This document shows positions 33,012-41,700 of a DNA stretch of 64,000 nt, piece by piece. Each line of letters begins with the position of its first letter. The first letter of the stretch is position 1. The stretch covers positions 20,098-84,097 of the forward strand of contig NZ_JASLDS010000016.1 of the NCBI RefSeq assembly GCF_030151385.1. Direction: 5' to 3'. The notes under the pieces were generated by a model that had not been told where the DNA came from, ran no database searches, and was given only the letters and a program-made list of their open reading frames with translations. This DNA is from Soonwooa sp. Its GTDB lineage: Bacteria > Bacteroidota > Bacteroidia > Flavobacteriales > Weeksellaceae. Position numbers and translations under genes: made by a program.

Positions 33012-33042
33012 AAAGGCTATTTCTAATCAGAGATAGCCTTTA
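33012..33042. terminator. Bidirectional terminator
   Basis: AAAGGCTATTTCT...AGAGATAGCCTTT between convergent genes. Confidence 0.75.
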
Positions 33043-33052
33043 TTACTTTTGT

Positions 33053-33547
33053 TTAATATTCTGTATCTGCAGATGGTCCATAACTTGGTGGAAGTGCGAT
33101 ATCATTTAATCGATAATAAACGCCAAGCTGAGCTCTGTGATGTGTTGCCTGATTCAATGCATGTCGGATGGCACCGTACTTTGTCCATTCCATCATTATT
33201 TCACCATTATTTTTGATCGCCCAGTTCGGTTCTAGTTGATCTTCTGTTGCAGCTTCTAGACTTGCAATTCCTGCATTGTAATCGTCCTCCAACTTCTGTT
33301 GAAGTTCTGCTTTGGTCGAAACCTGAGCGGGTTGATAATCTCCTTTTCCAAAATCCAATTCTGATGTATTAAGAATAAATTTTGGCCAAGCAAATACTTC
33401 TGCAATATGAGATGCCAACGGCATTAGCTTCATACTTTTTTCATGTGGAGCATAATCGTTTTTACCTTCTGGAAAACGTTCAAAAAAAGCTTTTGTTGTT
33501 TCGTACTCGTTTTTTAATTCCTCTTTTAGTTGTGATAAAGTATCCAT
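33053..33547 (-). CDS. DinB/YfiT-like four-helix protein
   Basis: 164 residues. It has the four-helix bundle pattern of DinB-like proteins, with metal-binding His candidates in LASHIAEVF and in ALNQATHHRAQLGVYYRL, a helix-3 His pair typical of the family. DinB-like proteins include thiol S-transferases; the substrate is unknown. No partner gene; a 218-base AT-rich region precedes it. Confidence 0.85.
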   Translation of the reverse strand: MDTLSQLKEELKNEYETTKAFFERFPEGKNDYAPHEKSMKLMPLASHIAEVFAWPKFILNTSELDFGKGDYQPAQVSTKAELQQKLEDDYNAGIASLEAATEDQLEPNWAIKNNGEIMMEWTKYGAIRHALNQATHHRAQLGVYYRLNDIALPPSYGPSADTEY

Positions 33548-33765
33548 ATTTTCTGTGATTTTGAATTATAAAATTAGCGACTTTAATTTCAAAAATATGT
33601 TAATGCGTTATTAAATGATTTATAAAATAAGCGAACTGACATTTAATCCAAATAAAATAGCAAAACCAAATAAAAAACCACTTATAAAGAATAGCATAAC
33701 AAATATCATATATAGGATGTAAGGAACATAATTTGCATTGTAATTTGTACACAAAAACAAATACA

Positions 33766-34308
33766 ATGAGTCAAAATTACACAAACCCGTACAAGTACTG
33801 GTATCTTCCTCTTATTACTGGTATTATCTTTATTATTAGTGGATTTTACATTTTTAAAACACCACTAGCCTCGTACTTAACTTTAGCAATGATTTTTGCA
33901 GCAATCTTCTTTGTTACAGGTATCATTGAGATTGTAAATGCCTTTAGCAATAGACATTATCCTAACTGGGGTTGGTCTCTAGCTGGTGGTATTGTAGATT
34001 TAATCTTGGGAATTATGTTAATATCTTCGCCAGCACTCAGCGCAACTATGTTACCTCTTTATGTTGGAATTACGATTTTGTTCCGCTCGATTACAGGAAT
34101 TGGAGCTTCCTTAGCTTTAAAGAAAGTTGGTGGTAAATCTTGGGGAGGTATTATGATTTTCAGTATCTTTGGATTATTGTTTGCAATTTTAATGATTGCG
34201 AATCCAGTTTTCGGTGGTCTAACAATCGTGTATTACACCGCCTTTTCTTTTATTATGATTGGTATTTTCCAAATTATGTTTGCTTTCGGTTTGAAAAAAT
34301 TGAAGTAA
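33766..34308 (+). CDS. HdeD/DUF308-like membrane protein
   Basis: 180 residues from ATG 33766 (MSQNYTNPYKYWYLPL). The in-frame codon at 33733 would add 11 polar residues and is not preferred. Six hydrophobic helices in three pairs (GIIFIISGFYIF, LTLAMIFAAIFFVTGIIEI, WGWSLAGGIVDLILGIMLI, MLPLYVGITILFRSITGI, WGGIMIFSIFGLLFAILM, YYTAFSFIMIGIFQIMFAF) match the DUF308 repeat of acid-resistance protein HdeD. Located in the inner membrane; mechanism unknown. Confidence 0.85.
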   Translation: MSQNYTNPYKYWYLPLITGIIFIISGFYIFKTPLASYLTLAMIFAAIFFVTGIIEIVNAFSNRHYPNWGWSLAGGIVDLILGIMLISSPALSATMLPLYVGITILFRSITGIGASLALKKVGGKSWGGIMIFSIFGLLFAILMIANPVFGGLTIVYYTAFSFIMIGIFQIMFAFGLKKLK

Positions 34309-34327
34309 ATAAAATCATATTTAAACC

Positions 34328-34360
34328 AAAACAGTCTCAAAATTTTGAGACTGTTTTTTT
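34328..34360. terminator. Bidirectional terminator, perfect palindrome
   Basis: AAAACAGTCTCAAAA pairs with its complement (34328-34357), with T runs on both sides. Confidence 0.85.
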
Positions 34361-34923
34361 TATTTCTTAATTGCTTTTAAAGCTAAATCATAATTGGGTT
34401 CGTTACTAATGTCGGCAACTTGTTCTTCATAAACAATTTTACCAGTGGGATCAATAACCACAACCGCACGACTTAACAAGCCTCGGGAAGGACCATCTAC
34501 CATTTCTACACCATAACGTTTTCCAAAATCTGATCTAAAATCTGATAACATAACAACATTATTAATCCCTTCTGCACCACAAAAACGTTTTTGAGCAAAA
34601 GGCAAATCTTTAGAAATACAGAGAATAGTGGTATTTGGCATTTCGGAAGCCATCTGATTAAAAGTTCTCACAGACATCGAGCACACACTCGTATCAACAC
34701 TTGGGAAGATATTTAACACAATGTATTTGCCTTTGTAGTCATTAAGACTTTTGGACTGCATTTGGTCATTTGTTAATTCAAAATCGGGAGCAGCAATGCC
34801 AACAGTGGGAAGTTTTGCAAAGGTCTTAACTTCTTTACCACGCATCAATACTGTGCCTTGTTGCGCATGAGCCACTCCAAATGCCAATAATAATCCGAAA
34901 CTAAATATTTTTAATGCTTTCAT
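34360..34923 (-). CDS. tpx: Exported thiol peroxidase
   Basis: 187 residues. A peroxiredoxin of the Tpx type: the peroxidatic Cys is in FPSVDTSVCSMSVR, the resolving Cys in KRFCGAEGI, with GPSRGLLSRAVVVID near the end. A cleavable signal peptide (LLLAFGVAHA-Q) directs it to the periplasm. It reduces hydroperoxides at the expense of thioredoxin-like proteins. A TlpA-type thioredoxin is encoded at 40156, but not adjacent. Confidence 0.93.
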   Translation of the reverse strand: MKALKIFSFGLLLAFGVAHAQQGTVLMRGKEVKTFAKLPTVGIAAPDFELTNDQMQSKSLNDYKGKYIVLNIFPSVDTSVCSMSVRTFNQMASEMPNTTILCISKDLPFAQKRFCGAEGINNVVMLSDFRSDFGKRYGVEMVDGPSRGLLSRAVVVIDPTGKIVYEEQVADISNEPNYDLALKAIKK

Positions 34924-34980
34924 ATTTTTAAAATTTAGATCAAATTTAAAACAAAAAAACTTCCTTTCGGAAGCTTTAAT

Positions 34981-35601
34981 CTATTTTAACGCAGATACAT
35001 TAATCTCGTCCATAATTGGTTTTAGTTGATCAACAGTATAACCATCGGCTTCAATTTTGATAACATAACGATCTTTCAAAAGATAGGTAATTTTTGATTC
35101 TAACAAGTCACCATTTTTATGCTCCGAAATAATAGCTCTTGTATTGTTAAAGTTGGTTGTCTTTTCGTAACCTTGTTCATTATTTTTTTCGGACTCAGCT
35201 TTTAGGCCCATCATAATCATTGTTACCACCGCACTTCCCGATTCTCCAGCACCATCCATAATGTTTAGTCTAACATTTTTTTCGGTACCATCAGAATATT
35301 TTGCATCAGCGGTAATAAGCCCTACCATCATATTATCACCAGCGTTGTACTCAGTTCTTTTAAGACCAATTACATTTTCTGGAAGTGCTGCCTTAATTTC
35401 GTCGTTAGAAAGTGGTTTTACAGTTTTAAGCTTATCAGCGCTTTTCTGGATATCATCCATTGACGCAGAAAGATTGCTAAGAGTCTTTGCTCCATTTACA
35501 ACATCGCCAATTGACGTTGAAGATTCGTCAGTTTTTGGTTCTTCATTTTTTTTACAAGCTACTAAACTCGCGACAGCTAGTATTAAAAGTGATTTTTTCA
35601 T
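34981..35601 (-). CDS. Lipoprotein of unknown function
   Basis: 206 residues from MKKSLLILAVASLVAC, lipobox VAC then KKNEEPKTDES. The start at 35667 would put 22 residues before the signal and is rejected. The body contains LSASMDDIQKSADKLKTVK and a beta-rich C-terminal part (NVRLNIMDGAGESGSAVV, YLLKDRYVIKIEADGYTV). No family recognised. It may share a transcript with tpx, 57 bases downstream. Confidence 0.7.
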   Translation of the reverse strand: MKKSLLILAVASLVACKKNEEPKTDESSTSIGDVVNGAKTLSNLSASMDDIQKSADKLKTVKPLSNDEIKAALPENVIGLKRTEYNAGDNMMVGLITADAKYSDGTEKNVRLNIMDGAGESGSAVVTMIMMGLKAESEKNNEQGYEKTTNFNNTRAIISEHKNGDLLESKITYLLKDRYVIKIEADGYTVDQLKPIMDEINVSALK

Positions 35602-35715
35602 ATTTTTTATTTTCAGTAAATACAAATCTAATATTTTAAAAATAAACTTATTAATTTTTAAAATCAATACTTAAAAAAATAGTATTATTTTTTTGTAACA
35701 TTTCCGAAATTCTAG

Positions 35716-35728
35716 CACTAACCTAGTG
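35716..35728. promoter_or_regulatory. Inverted repeat before the ECF sigma gene
   Basis: CACTA-ACC-TAGTG, 14 bases before the start codon. Possible operator; no more can be said. Confidence 0.35.
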
Positions 35729-35741
35729 AGAACTAAAATTA

Positions 35742-36236
35742 ATGACGACTCTAGAATCTGAGTTTTTACAAAAAATCGAAAAGCATAAAGGTATCATTTT
35801 CAAAATTTCGAAAATGTATATGGGCAATCGGGAGGATCAGGAAGATCTTTTCCAAGAGATTACATTTCAGGTTTGGAAGGCTTTTTCTAGTTTCAAAGGC
35901 GAAAGCGAATTTTCGACTTGGCTCTACCGTGTCGCTCTTAATACTGCCATCGTATTTTTAAAATCAGAGAAAAAAAGAAGTTTTATAGACAATGCCGAAG
36001 TTTCTAATTTTAAAATCGAACAAGAGGATTACAACCACGAAAAGGAAGAAAAACTCCAAAAAATGTACGAAGCCATCCAACAGCTAAATCCCATCGACAA
36101 AGCTTTTATCTTTTATTATCTCGAAGATTTCTCGGGAAGAGATATCGCACAACAGATGGGAATCTCCGAAGGCAACGTCCGTGTAAAAATGAATCGTGCA
36201 AAAAATAAACTAAAAGACATTTTATCTAATCCATAA
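35742..36236 (+). CDS. ECF-type RNA polymerase sigma factor
   Basis: 164 residues, regions 2 and 4 only. Region 2: NREDQEDLFQEITFQVWKAF and GESEFSTWLYRVALNTA; region 4: PIDKAFIFYYLEDFSGRDIA followed by QQMGISEGNVRVKMNRAKNKLKD, the promoter-recognition helix-turn-helix. The next gene, 11 bases on, encodes a membrane protein that is probably its anti-sigma partner. ECF factors usually drive their own operon; no target promoter is evident. Confidence 0.93.
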   Translation: MTTLESEFLQKIEKHKGIIFKISKMYMGNREDQEDLFQEITFQVWKAFSSFKGESEFSTWLYRVALNTAIVFLKSEKKRSFIDNAEVSNFKIEQEDYNHEKEEKLQKMYEAIQQLNPIDKAFIFYYLEDFSGRDIAQQMGISEGNVRVKMNRAKNKLKDILSNP

Positions 36237-36247
36237 ATTACAAAGCA

Positions 36248-36841
36248 ATGAATATAGATGATCTAAAAAATATTTGGGATAATGACGATCCCAAAAACAC
36301 GCCAGAAATCAGCCTAGAACATAGAAAAAGCATTAATCTTCCGCTGGAAAAAATCCGCAGCAATATGCGTTGGGAATTTTGGTCAACTTTAGTATTATTA
36401 ATTTTTGTACTTGCCGCAATTTGGTTCATAAAACTGCCATTTAGATTTCAATTGTATCTTGAGATTTTGGTGGCAGCAATGACGATGGTGACTTTCTTTT
36501 TTTATGCTAAATTTTTCAAACTTTATAAAGAAATCAGCAATCCCGAACTGGAAACTTTAGCGTCATTAAAAGACTTGTTAACGCAATTCAACCTAAACAA
36601 GCAATATTACTTATCATTCTACATCAGCTTTGTACCGTTTTTAGTTGGCGAAATGATTGTGGTAATCGAGTCTATTCCGCCATCGAGAGCTTTGGGCGAT
36701 TTGCAATTAACAATGTATTTTATTGGATCAATATTAGCTGGACTAATATTTTTATGGCTTCTAGGGAAATTTTGGTTTCAATATTATTACGGAAAGTATA
36801 TCGATAAAGTCGAAAAGCTTGTTAAAGAACTTCAAGATTAG
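36248..36841 (+). CDS. Membrane protein, probable anti-sigma partner
   Basis: 197 residues with four transmembrane helices (about 40-58, 65-85, 118-140, 155-178). The N-terminal cytoplasmic segment MNIDDLKNIWDNDDPKNTPE lacks the zinc-binding HxxxCxxC motif of classical anti-sigma proteins. Its place 11 bases after the sigma gene is the basis for the proposal. I know similar pairs in flavobacteria, but the interaction is inferred. Confidence 0.7.
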   Translation: MNIDDLKNIWDNDDPKNTPEISLEHRKSINLPLEKIRSNMRWEFWSTLVLLIFVLAAIWFIKLPFRFQLYLEILVAAMTMVTFFFYAKFFKLYKEISNPELETLASLKDLLTQFNLNKQYYLSFYISFVPFLVGEMIVVIESIPPSRALGDLQLTMYFIGSILAGLIFLWLLGKFWFQYYYGKYIDKVEKLVKELQD

Positions 36842-36874
36842 TTTTAAAAATAAAATACAAAGCTGTTGTAAAGT

Positions 36875-36906
36875 AAAAGCGCGATGTCCAAGGACATCGC
36901 GCTTTT
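36875..36906. terminator. Bidirectional terminator
   Basis: AAAAGCGCGATGTCC and its complement with a two-base loop; a very strong 15-bp stem. Confidence 0.9.
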
Positions 36907-36919
36907 GTTAAATTTTCGA

Positions 36920-37618
36920 TTAAGCCTCTGTATAACTTTGGAAAGCCTGTTCGAGACTTTCATATTTTCCTTTGAATTCGGAAATTGGTGAATCTTGAAT
37001 GATATTCCCTTTATGAATCAAAATCACACGCGAGCAAAGCGCTTCTACTTCTTGCATAATGTGTGTGGACAAAATCACGGTTTTTTCTTTTCCAATTTCC
37101 TTTATCACATTTCGGATTTCGACAATTTGGTTAGGATCTAGTCCGTTGGTTGGCTCATCCAAAATCAATAAATCTGGTTGATGAAGAATGGCTTGCGCAA
37201 GACCAACACGCTGTTTGTAACCTTTAGACAACTGGCTTATTTTCTTAGATTTTTCAGGTGTTATACCTACCAATTCGATCACTTCTTCTACTCTATCTTT
37301 TTTGACACCGTGGATATTCGCCACAAACTGAAGATATTCTTTGACGAACATTTCTTGATAAAGCGGATTGTTTTCGGGGAGAAAACCAATTTTCTTTTTG
37401 CTTTCGATATCGTGCGTTGTAATGTCTTTTTGATCCAATAAAATTTGACCCTCATCAATTTTCAATGCGCCAACAACAGACTTCATCAATGTTGATTTTC
37501 CTGCACCATTTGGACCAAGAAGTCCAATAATTTCGTTTTTGTTGATAGTAACATTCACGTTATTAAGCGCGACTTGGTCACCAAATTTCTTCGTCAGATT
37601 AATAATATCTAAAGCCAT
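36920..37618 (-). CDS. ABC transporter ATP-binding protein, GldA-like
   Basis: 232 residues, one ABC ATPase domain: Walker A GPNGAGKST, signature LSKGYKQRVGLAQAI, Walker B LLILDEPTNGLDPN, and H-loop LSTHIMQEVE. The FLPENNPLYQEMFVKEYL segment is typical of GldA, the gliding-motility ABC ATPase. It is shorter than Flavobacterium GldA (about 300), lacking the C-terminal extension, and no gldF/gldG permease lies beside it. It may serve another exporter. Confidence 0.9.
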   Translation of the reverse strand: MALDIINLTKKFGDQVALNNVNVTINKNEIIGLLGPNGAGKSTLMKSVVGALKIDEGQILLDQKDITTHDIESKKKIGFLPENNPLYQEMFVKEYLQFVANIHGVKKDRVEEVIELVGITPEKSKKISQLSKGYKQRVGLAQAILHQPDLLILDEPTNGLDPNQIVEIRNVIKEIGKEKTVILSTHIMQEVEALCSRVILIHKGNIIQDSPISEFKGKYESLEQAFQSYTEA

Positions 37619-37708
37619 TATTTACAAATATCTAGGGACAAAAATACTAAATCTAATTCTGAAATTCATTTCTCTTTTAAAACAATTTTCAAAGCCTAAA
37701 ATTTTTCG

Positions 37709-37716
37709 TAAATTTG
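37709..37716 (+). promoter_or_regulatory. -7 box of ruvX-def-DUF5606
   Basis: TAAATTTG seven bases before the ruvX start codon; the 5' leader would be only a few bases. Confidence 0.5.
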
Positions 37717-37723
37717 CAAACCT

Positions 37724-38134
37724 ATGGGACAAATCCTTGCAATTGACTACGGAAAAGTAAGAACAGGACTCGCTGCAACCGATGATGCCAAAATCATCGC
37801 AAGTGCATTGACGACTGTCGAAACGCCAAAGTTAATCGATTTCCTAAAGGACTATTTCAGCAAGAATAATGTAGAAGCAGTTGTCGTTGGCTTGCCAACA
37901 GACCTCAAAGGACAACTTTCTGAAATAGAAACGGACATTCAGCAATTTTTAAAAGTTTTTGAAACTGAATTTCCTGATAAGAAAGTACATCGTTTGGATG
38001 AGCGTTTTACTTCCAAAATGGCTTCATTTTTTATAAGTCAAAGTGGAAAGAATAAAAAACAAAGACAAGAAAAAGGTCTTATTGACCGCGTAAGTGCAAC
38101 CATAATTTTGCAAAATTTTTTAGATCAACAATGA
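37724..38134 (+). CDS. ruvX: Putative Holliday junction resolvase/pre-16S rRNA nuclease YqgF
   Basis: 136 residues, an RNase H-like fold. ILAIDYGKVRTGLA carries the first catalytic Asp, AVVVGLPTDLKG the second strand, and VHRLDERFTSKMA the Glu; IDRVSATIILQNFL ends the domain. Members mature 16S rRNA in E. coli (YqgF) and resolve junctions in others. It overlaps def by four bases (ATGA), indicating translational coupling. Confidence 0.94.
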   Translation: MGQILAIDYGKVRTGLAATDDAKIIASALTTVETPKLIDFLKDYFSKNNVEAVVVGLPTDLKGQLSEIETDIQQFLKVFETEFPDKKVHRLDERFTSKMASFFISQSGKNKKQRQEKGLIDRVSATIILQNFLDQQ

Positions 38135-38703
38135 TTTTACCAATACGCGCCTTTGGCGATTCAATATTAAGAAAAATGGCTCACGATATCGACAAAGATT
38201 ATCCTGAGTTACAGACTTTGATAGACAATATGTTCGAAACCATGAATGGTGCTAACGGCATTGGGCTTGCTGCGCCGCAAATTGGTTTGGACATTCGTCT
38301 TTTTGTTGTGGACATTACACCACTTGCAGACGATGAAGATTACGAAGATATCTCGGAAGAGCTTAAGACTTTCAAAAAAGTATTTATCAATGCACAAATC
38401 CTTGAAGAAAGCGGTGAAGAGTGGAAATTCAACGAAGGTTGTCTTTCGATTCCAGAAGTCCGAGAAGATGTAAAACGCAAAGAAACTATCAAAATTGAAT
38501 ATTTTGATGAAAATTTTGTGAAACATATCGATACTTTTTCGGATATTCGTGCGCGCGTTATTCAGCATGAGTATGACCACATTGATGGTATTCTTTTCAC
38601 AGATCACCTTAGTGCTCTAAAAAAGAAGCTAGTAAAAGGAAAACTACAAAAAATCGCTAACGGCGATGTAGGTGTTAGCTACAAAATGCGCTTTCCAAAA
38701 TAA
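38131..38703 (+). CDS. def: Peptide deformylase
   Basis: 190 residues. All three deformylase motifs are present: GIGLAAPQIG (motif 1), EGCLSIP (motif 2, metal Cys) and QHEYDHIDG (motif 3, HExxH-type with two metal His). It removes the formyl group from new N-termini. An acidic insertion (ADDEDYEDISEELKTF) lies between motifs 1 and 2, common in Bacteroidota. Co-transcribed with ruvX. Confidence 0.97.
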   Translation: MILPIRAFGDSILRKMAHDIDKDYPELQTLIDNMFETMNGANGIGLAAPQIGLDIRLFVVDITPLADDEDYEDISEELKTFKKVFINAQILEESGEEWKFNEGCLSIPEVREDVKRKETIKIEYFDENFVKHIDTFSDIRARVIQHEYDHIDGILFTDHLSALKKKLVKGKLQKIANGDVGVSYKMRFPK

Positions 38704-38750
38704 TTTAAAATAAATAAGAAAAAAATAAACAACGACTAAACATTGAAACA

Positions 38751-39293
38751 ATGCAGTTAGAAAAAATAATTTCAATCTCAGGAAAACCAGGACTTTTCAA
38801 ATTAGTTTCTCAATTAAGAAACGGATTTATTGTAGAAGATATCACATCTAAAAAGAAAGTTAGCATCTCTAACTCTAGCCAAGTTAGCTTGCTAGATAAC
38901 ATCGCGATGTTCACTTTTGATAAAGAAGTTCCGTTGTTTGAAGTATTTGAAAATATTGCTAAAAAATACGATTTCAAACAAACGATTAACCACAAATCTA
39001 GTGGTGAGGAGTTGAAAGCTTTCATGGAAGAATCTCTTCCTAATTACGATACAGAAAGAGTATACGAGTCTGATATCAAAAAGTTAGCACAATGGTATAA
39101 CCTTTTGCAAAAAGCTGGTTACATTACACCAGATAGTTTTGTAAAAGTGGAAGAAGTTGTTGAGGAAGCACCAGCAGCTGAGGAAAAACCAGCTAAAAAG
39201 ACAACTAAAAAAGCAGCTGACAAAACTGAAGATGCTGAAGAAAAGCCAGCTAAAAAACCAGCAGCTAAGAAAACAACTAAAAAAGAAGATTAA
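38751..39293 (+). CDS. DUF5606 family protein with Lys/Ala/Glu-rich tail
   Basis: 180 residues. The conserved N-terminal domain (MQLEKIISISGKPGLFKLVS through about residue 135) matches the Bacteroidota DUF5606 family as I recall it. The tail, residues 137-180, is low-complexity (EEKPAKKTTKKAADKTEDAE), histone-like. It follows ruvX-def on the same strand after 47 bases. Function unknown; a nucleic-acid or ribosome-linked role would fit the neighbours and the basic tail, but this is speculation. Confidence 0.85.
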   Translation: MQLEKIISISGKPGLFKLVSQLRNGFIVEDITSKKKVSISNSSQVSLLDNIAMFTFDKEVPLFEVFENIAKKYDFKQTINHKSSGEELKAFMEESLPNYDTERVYESDIKKLAQWYNLLQKAGYITPDSFVKVEEVVEEAPAAEEKPAKKTTKKAADKTEDAEEKPAKKPAAKKTTKKED

Positions 39294-39370
39294 TTATATG
39301 TCGTCAATTAATGTAAAATTCGTAGAGAGTTTTACATACTAAATTGTCACAATTTTAATTAAAACAATAA

Positions 39371-39411
39371 AAACTCCATCAAAAAGATTATTTTTGGTGG
39401 AGTTTCTTTTT
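39371..39411 (+). terminator. Rho-independent terminator
   Basis: AAACTCCA (39371-39378) pairs with TGGAGTTT (39398-39405), extended by an A/T stem, then T-rich. Confidence 0.8.
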
Positions 39412-39422
39412 AATATGCAGTT

Positions 39423-40148
39423 ATGAAAATTGTTTCCTTGGTACCATCGTTGACAGAGATTTTGTTTGATTTTGGATTGACTTCCGAAGAAGTTGTTGGC
39501 AGAACAAAGTTTTGCGTTCATCCTAAAAACAAGCTTAAAGATGTTACGATAATTGGTGGAACCAAAAACATAAATATTGAAAAGATAAAATCCCTAAATC
39601 CCGACATTATCCTCGCAAACAAAGAGGAAAACATTAAAGAGCAAGTTGAAGAATTGATGCAAACGCACAAAGTGGTTGTCACACATGTCGAAACTTTAGA
39701 AGACAATTATTACTTACTCAAAAACCTCGGAAATTTACTTAACAAAAAGGAAGTCGCGCAACAATTCAATCTTAAAATTCAGGAGCAATTTAATTTTGAA
39801 AAACCCAAAACAAAACTAAAAATCGCCTATCTCATTTGGAAAGAACCTTACATGAGCATTGGTCGCGACACTTTTATTCATCATGTTTTACAAGAAATCG
39901 GTTTCGAAAACTTTTTTGCCAATCAAAAACGTTACCCAAGTTTTGAACTAAAAGATTTGGCTGATGCTGATGTTATTTTTTTGTCTTCAGAACCTTATCC
40001 TTTCAAAGAAAAACACGTTGAAGAAATTCGGAAAATCTACCCTAACAAAATCATTAAAATCGTAGACGGTGAGGCTTTCTCGTGGTATGGCACTCGAATT
40101 GCGCACATCGGCGATTATTACCAAAACTTGATTGCGGAAATTTTATAA
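39423..40148 (+). CDS. BtuF-like helical-backbone metal/cobalamin-receptor protein
   Basis: 241 residues resembling periplasmic binding proteins of class III: IVSLVPSLTEILFDFGL, VVGRTKFCVHP, INIEKIKSLNPDIILANKEE and AFSWYGTRIAHIGDYYQNL match BtuF-type cobalamin binders. It lacks a signal peptide, starting MKIVSLVPSL directly at the first strand, so it should be cytoplasmic, as for other Bacteroidota homologues that I recall. No btuC/D nearby. The ligand is uncertain. Confidence 0.85.
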   Translation: MKIVSLVPSLTEILFDFGLTSEEVVGRTKFCVHPKNKLKDVTIIGGTKNINIEKIKSLNPDIILANKEENIKEQVEELMQTHKVVVTHVETLEDNYYLLKNLGNLLNKKEVAQQFNLKIQEQFNFEKPKTKLKIAYLIWKEPYMSIGRDTFIHHVLQEIGFENFFANQKRYPSFELKDLADADVIFLSSEPYPFKEKHVEEIRKIYPNKIIKIVDGEAFSWYGTRIAHIGDYYQNLIAEIL

Positions 40149-40155
40149 ATTATGT

Positions 40156-40662
40156 TTATTTAAAAGACTCTAATGATCCTATAACGACATCTGCATTATC
40201 TTTATTTATCGAACCAAAAATCCGCTGAACGACAGCTTTTTTATCCAAAATAAAAGTCAAAGGATATTTCCGAATACCGTAGTTTTCCAAATCTTTGTAA
40301 TTACACGCCAATTTATCAAAGTTAAATTGATGCGTCAAAAGGAATTTTTCAATTTTTTCTTTCGAATCAAAAGTCAAAGCTAAAAACTTATACTTGTCTC
40401 CATATTTTGTTTTCAGATTATTTAAAATCGGTATTTCTTCGAGACAAGGTTCGCAAGTCGTAAACCAAATATTAAGTAGAATTGGTTTGTCCAAACTTTT
40501 AAAATTAATATTTTTTCCATCCAAATCTGTAACATTTTGCACCGAAAATTCTTTATCCAAAAGTTTACTCAAAAATGGATCTGCCGACCGCGAATCAAAT
40601 TTTTGAGCATAAAAAACTAAGCTTATACAAAAAGTAAAAAGAGCAAACACTTTAGTTTTCAT
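40156..40662 (-). CDS. TlpA-like periplasmic thioredoxin
   Basis: 168 residues with a signal peptide (FALFTFCISLVFYA-Q). Thioredoxin fold with CXXC = CEPC in NIWFTTCEPCLEEIPIL, the AhpC/TSA-like spacing, and the cis-Pro region RKYPLTFILD. A probable periplasmic disulfide reductase or cytochrome-maturation helper. It is convergent with the BtuF-like gene with only 7 bases between. Confidence 0.9.
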   Translation of the reverse strand: MKTKVFALFTFCISLVFYAQKFDSRSADPFLSKLLDKEFSVQNVTDLDGKNINFKSLDKPILLNIWFTTCEPCLEEIPILNNLKTKYGDKYKFLALTFDSKEKIEKFLLTHQFNFDKLACNYKDLENYGIRKYPLTFILDKKAVVQRIFGSINKDNADVVIGSLESFK

Positions 40663-40698
40663 ACTTCGGGATTTATGATTTACTACTATAGAAGAACA

Positions 40699-41436
40699 CT
40701 ACTTTTTATACTCTAGATAAATACCATCCCACATTTTGGCAATTTCTTTGGATAGTTTTTCGAAGGATTTGTTTTCGGATTCGATTCGCAGATTATCTAC
40801 ATCTTGGTTTTCTTTCCAGATATTGGATTTTTTCTCAACCTCATCCGTTGCCTCTGCTAAACCATACAAATATTCCGTTTGCACATCAAACAAAGCAGCA
40901 GAAGAAGTCGTTCTCACTTTTACTTCTTTATTTTTAAGATAGCCCAAAGCAAAAACATTTTGAGGTCCATAGTTCTTGGCGTCGACCGAAAATTCAGTAT
41001 CAAAAGTGTAGACCAACAACATTTGTGCTTTCATTTTTGCAGCTGCCAAACGTAAATCTTTTATTGTTTTATAATTATAAGGAAGCAACAATCTGTTGAA
41101 TGGCGAAATCTGTTGGATACCTTTAAGTTTTCCTAATTCTTGAATTTGCTTTTCCTCAGTCGCATCTCTTGTTAATATCATCGTAAAATTTCCGTTGTTG
41201 GTTTGATCAATATTTCGAGAATAACGAAAATTAGAATACTTCGGCGCTTGGATTCTCGCAACGGCAATCGTTACAGGAAATTCTGCAGTTGGTTTATTGG
41301 CTAAAACTTTAGAAATATCTTCGTCCGCTAATTCCGATATTTTGACATCGCCGCCTGGCGTCACATATTTGGTTGAACAAGAGCCTAAAACAAGTGATAC
41401 GAAAATAGGTAAAAAGAGTTGAGTTTTTAGTTTCAT
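40699..41436 (-). CDS. Lipoprotein of unknown function
   Basis: 245 residues from MKLKTQLFLPIFVSLVLGSC (lipobox GSC, then STKYVTPGGDV). The in-frame start at 41559 would add 41 residues before the signal peptide. The body contains AVARIQAPKYSNFRYSR, LRLAAAKMKAQMLLVYTFDT, typical of conserved Bacteroidota periplasmic lipoproteins in which a beta/alpha domain resembles the TolB N-terminal or CsgG-like fold. Function unknown. Confidence 0.75.
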   Translation of the reverse strand: MKLKTQLFLPIFVSLVLGSCSTKYVTPGGDVKISELADEDISKVLANKPTAEFPVTIAVARIQAPKYSNFRYSRNIDQTNNGNFTMILTRDATEEKQIQELGKLKGIQQISPFNRLLLPYNYKTIKDLRLAAAKMKAQMLLVYTFDTEFSVDAKNYGPQNVFALGYLKNKEVKVRTTSSAALFDVQTEYLYGLAEATDEVEKKSNIWKENQDVDNLRIESENKSFEKLSKEIAKMWDGIYLEYKK

Positions 41437-41700
41437 AATAATTAATTTGAGTGTTTTGGATATTAATAATACAACGGAGAAATAACATCTCTTATTACGA
41501 AGCAAAATACTTAAAATTTGTGCAAAAATAGAGTAAATGAAAAATCGAAAATAAAACAAAAGTTAAGCTAAGTTTCACAATTCCTTTAAATAACACGTAT
41601 ATAAAGCTCAAAAACTGAAAATCATTTAATAAAGTCTTAAACCTAGCTTTCAAAATAGTTTATATACCAAGCCTACTTTTGACAAGCTAAAATTTTATTA

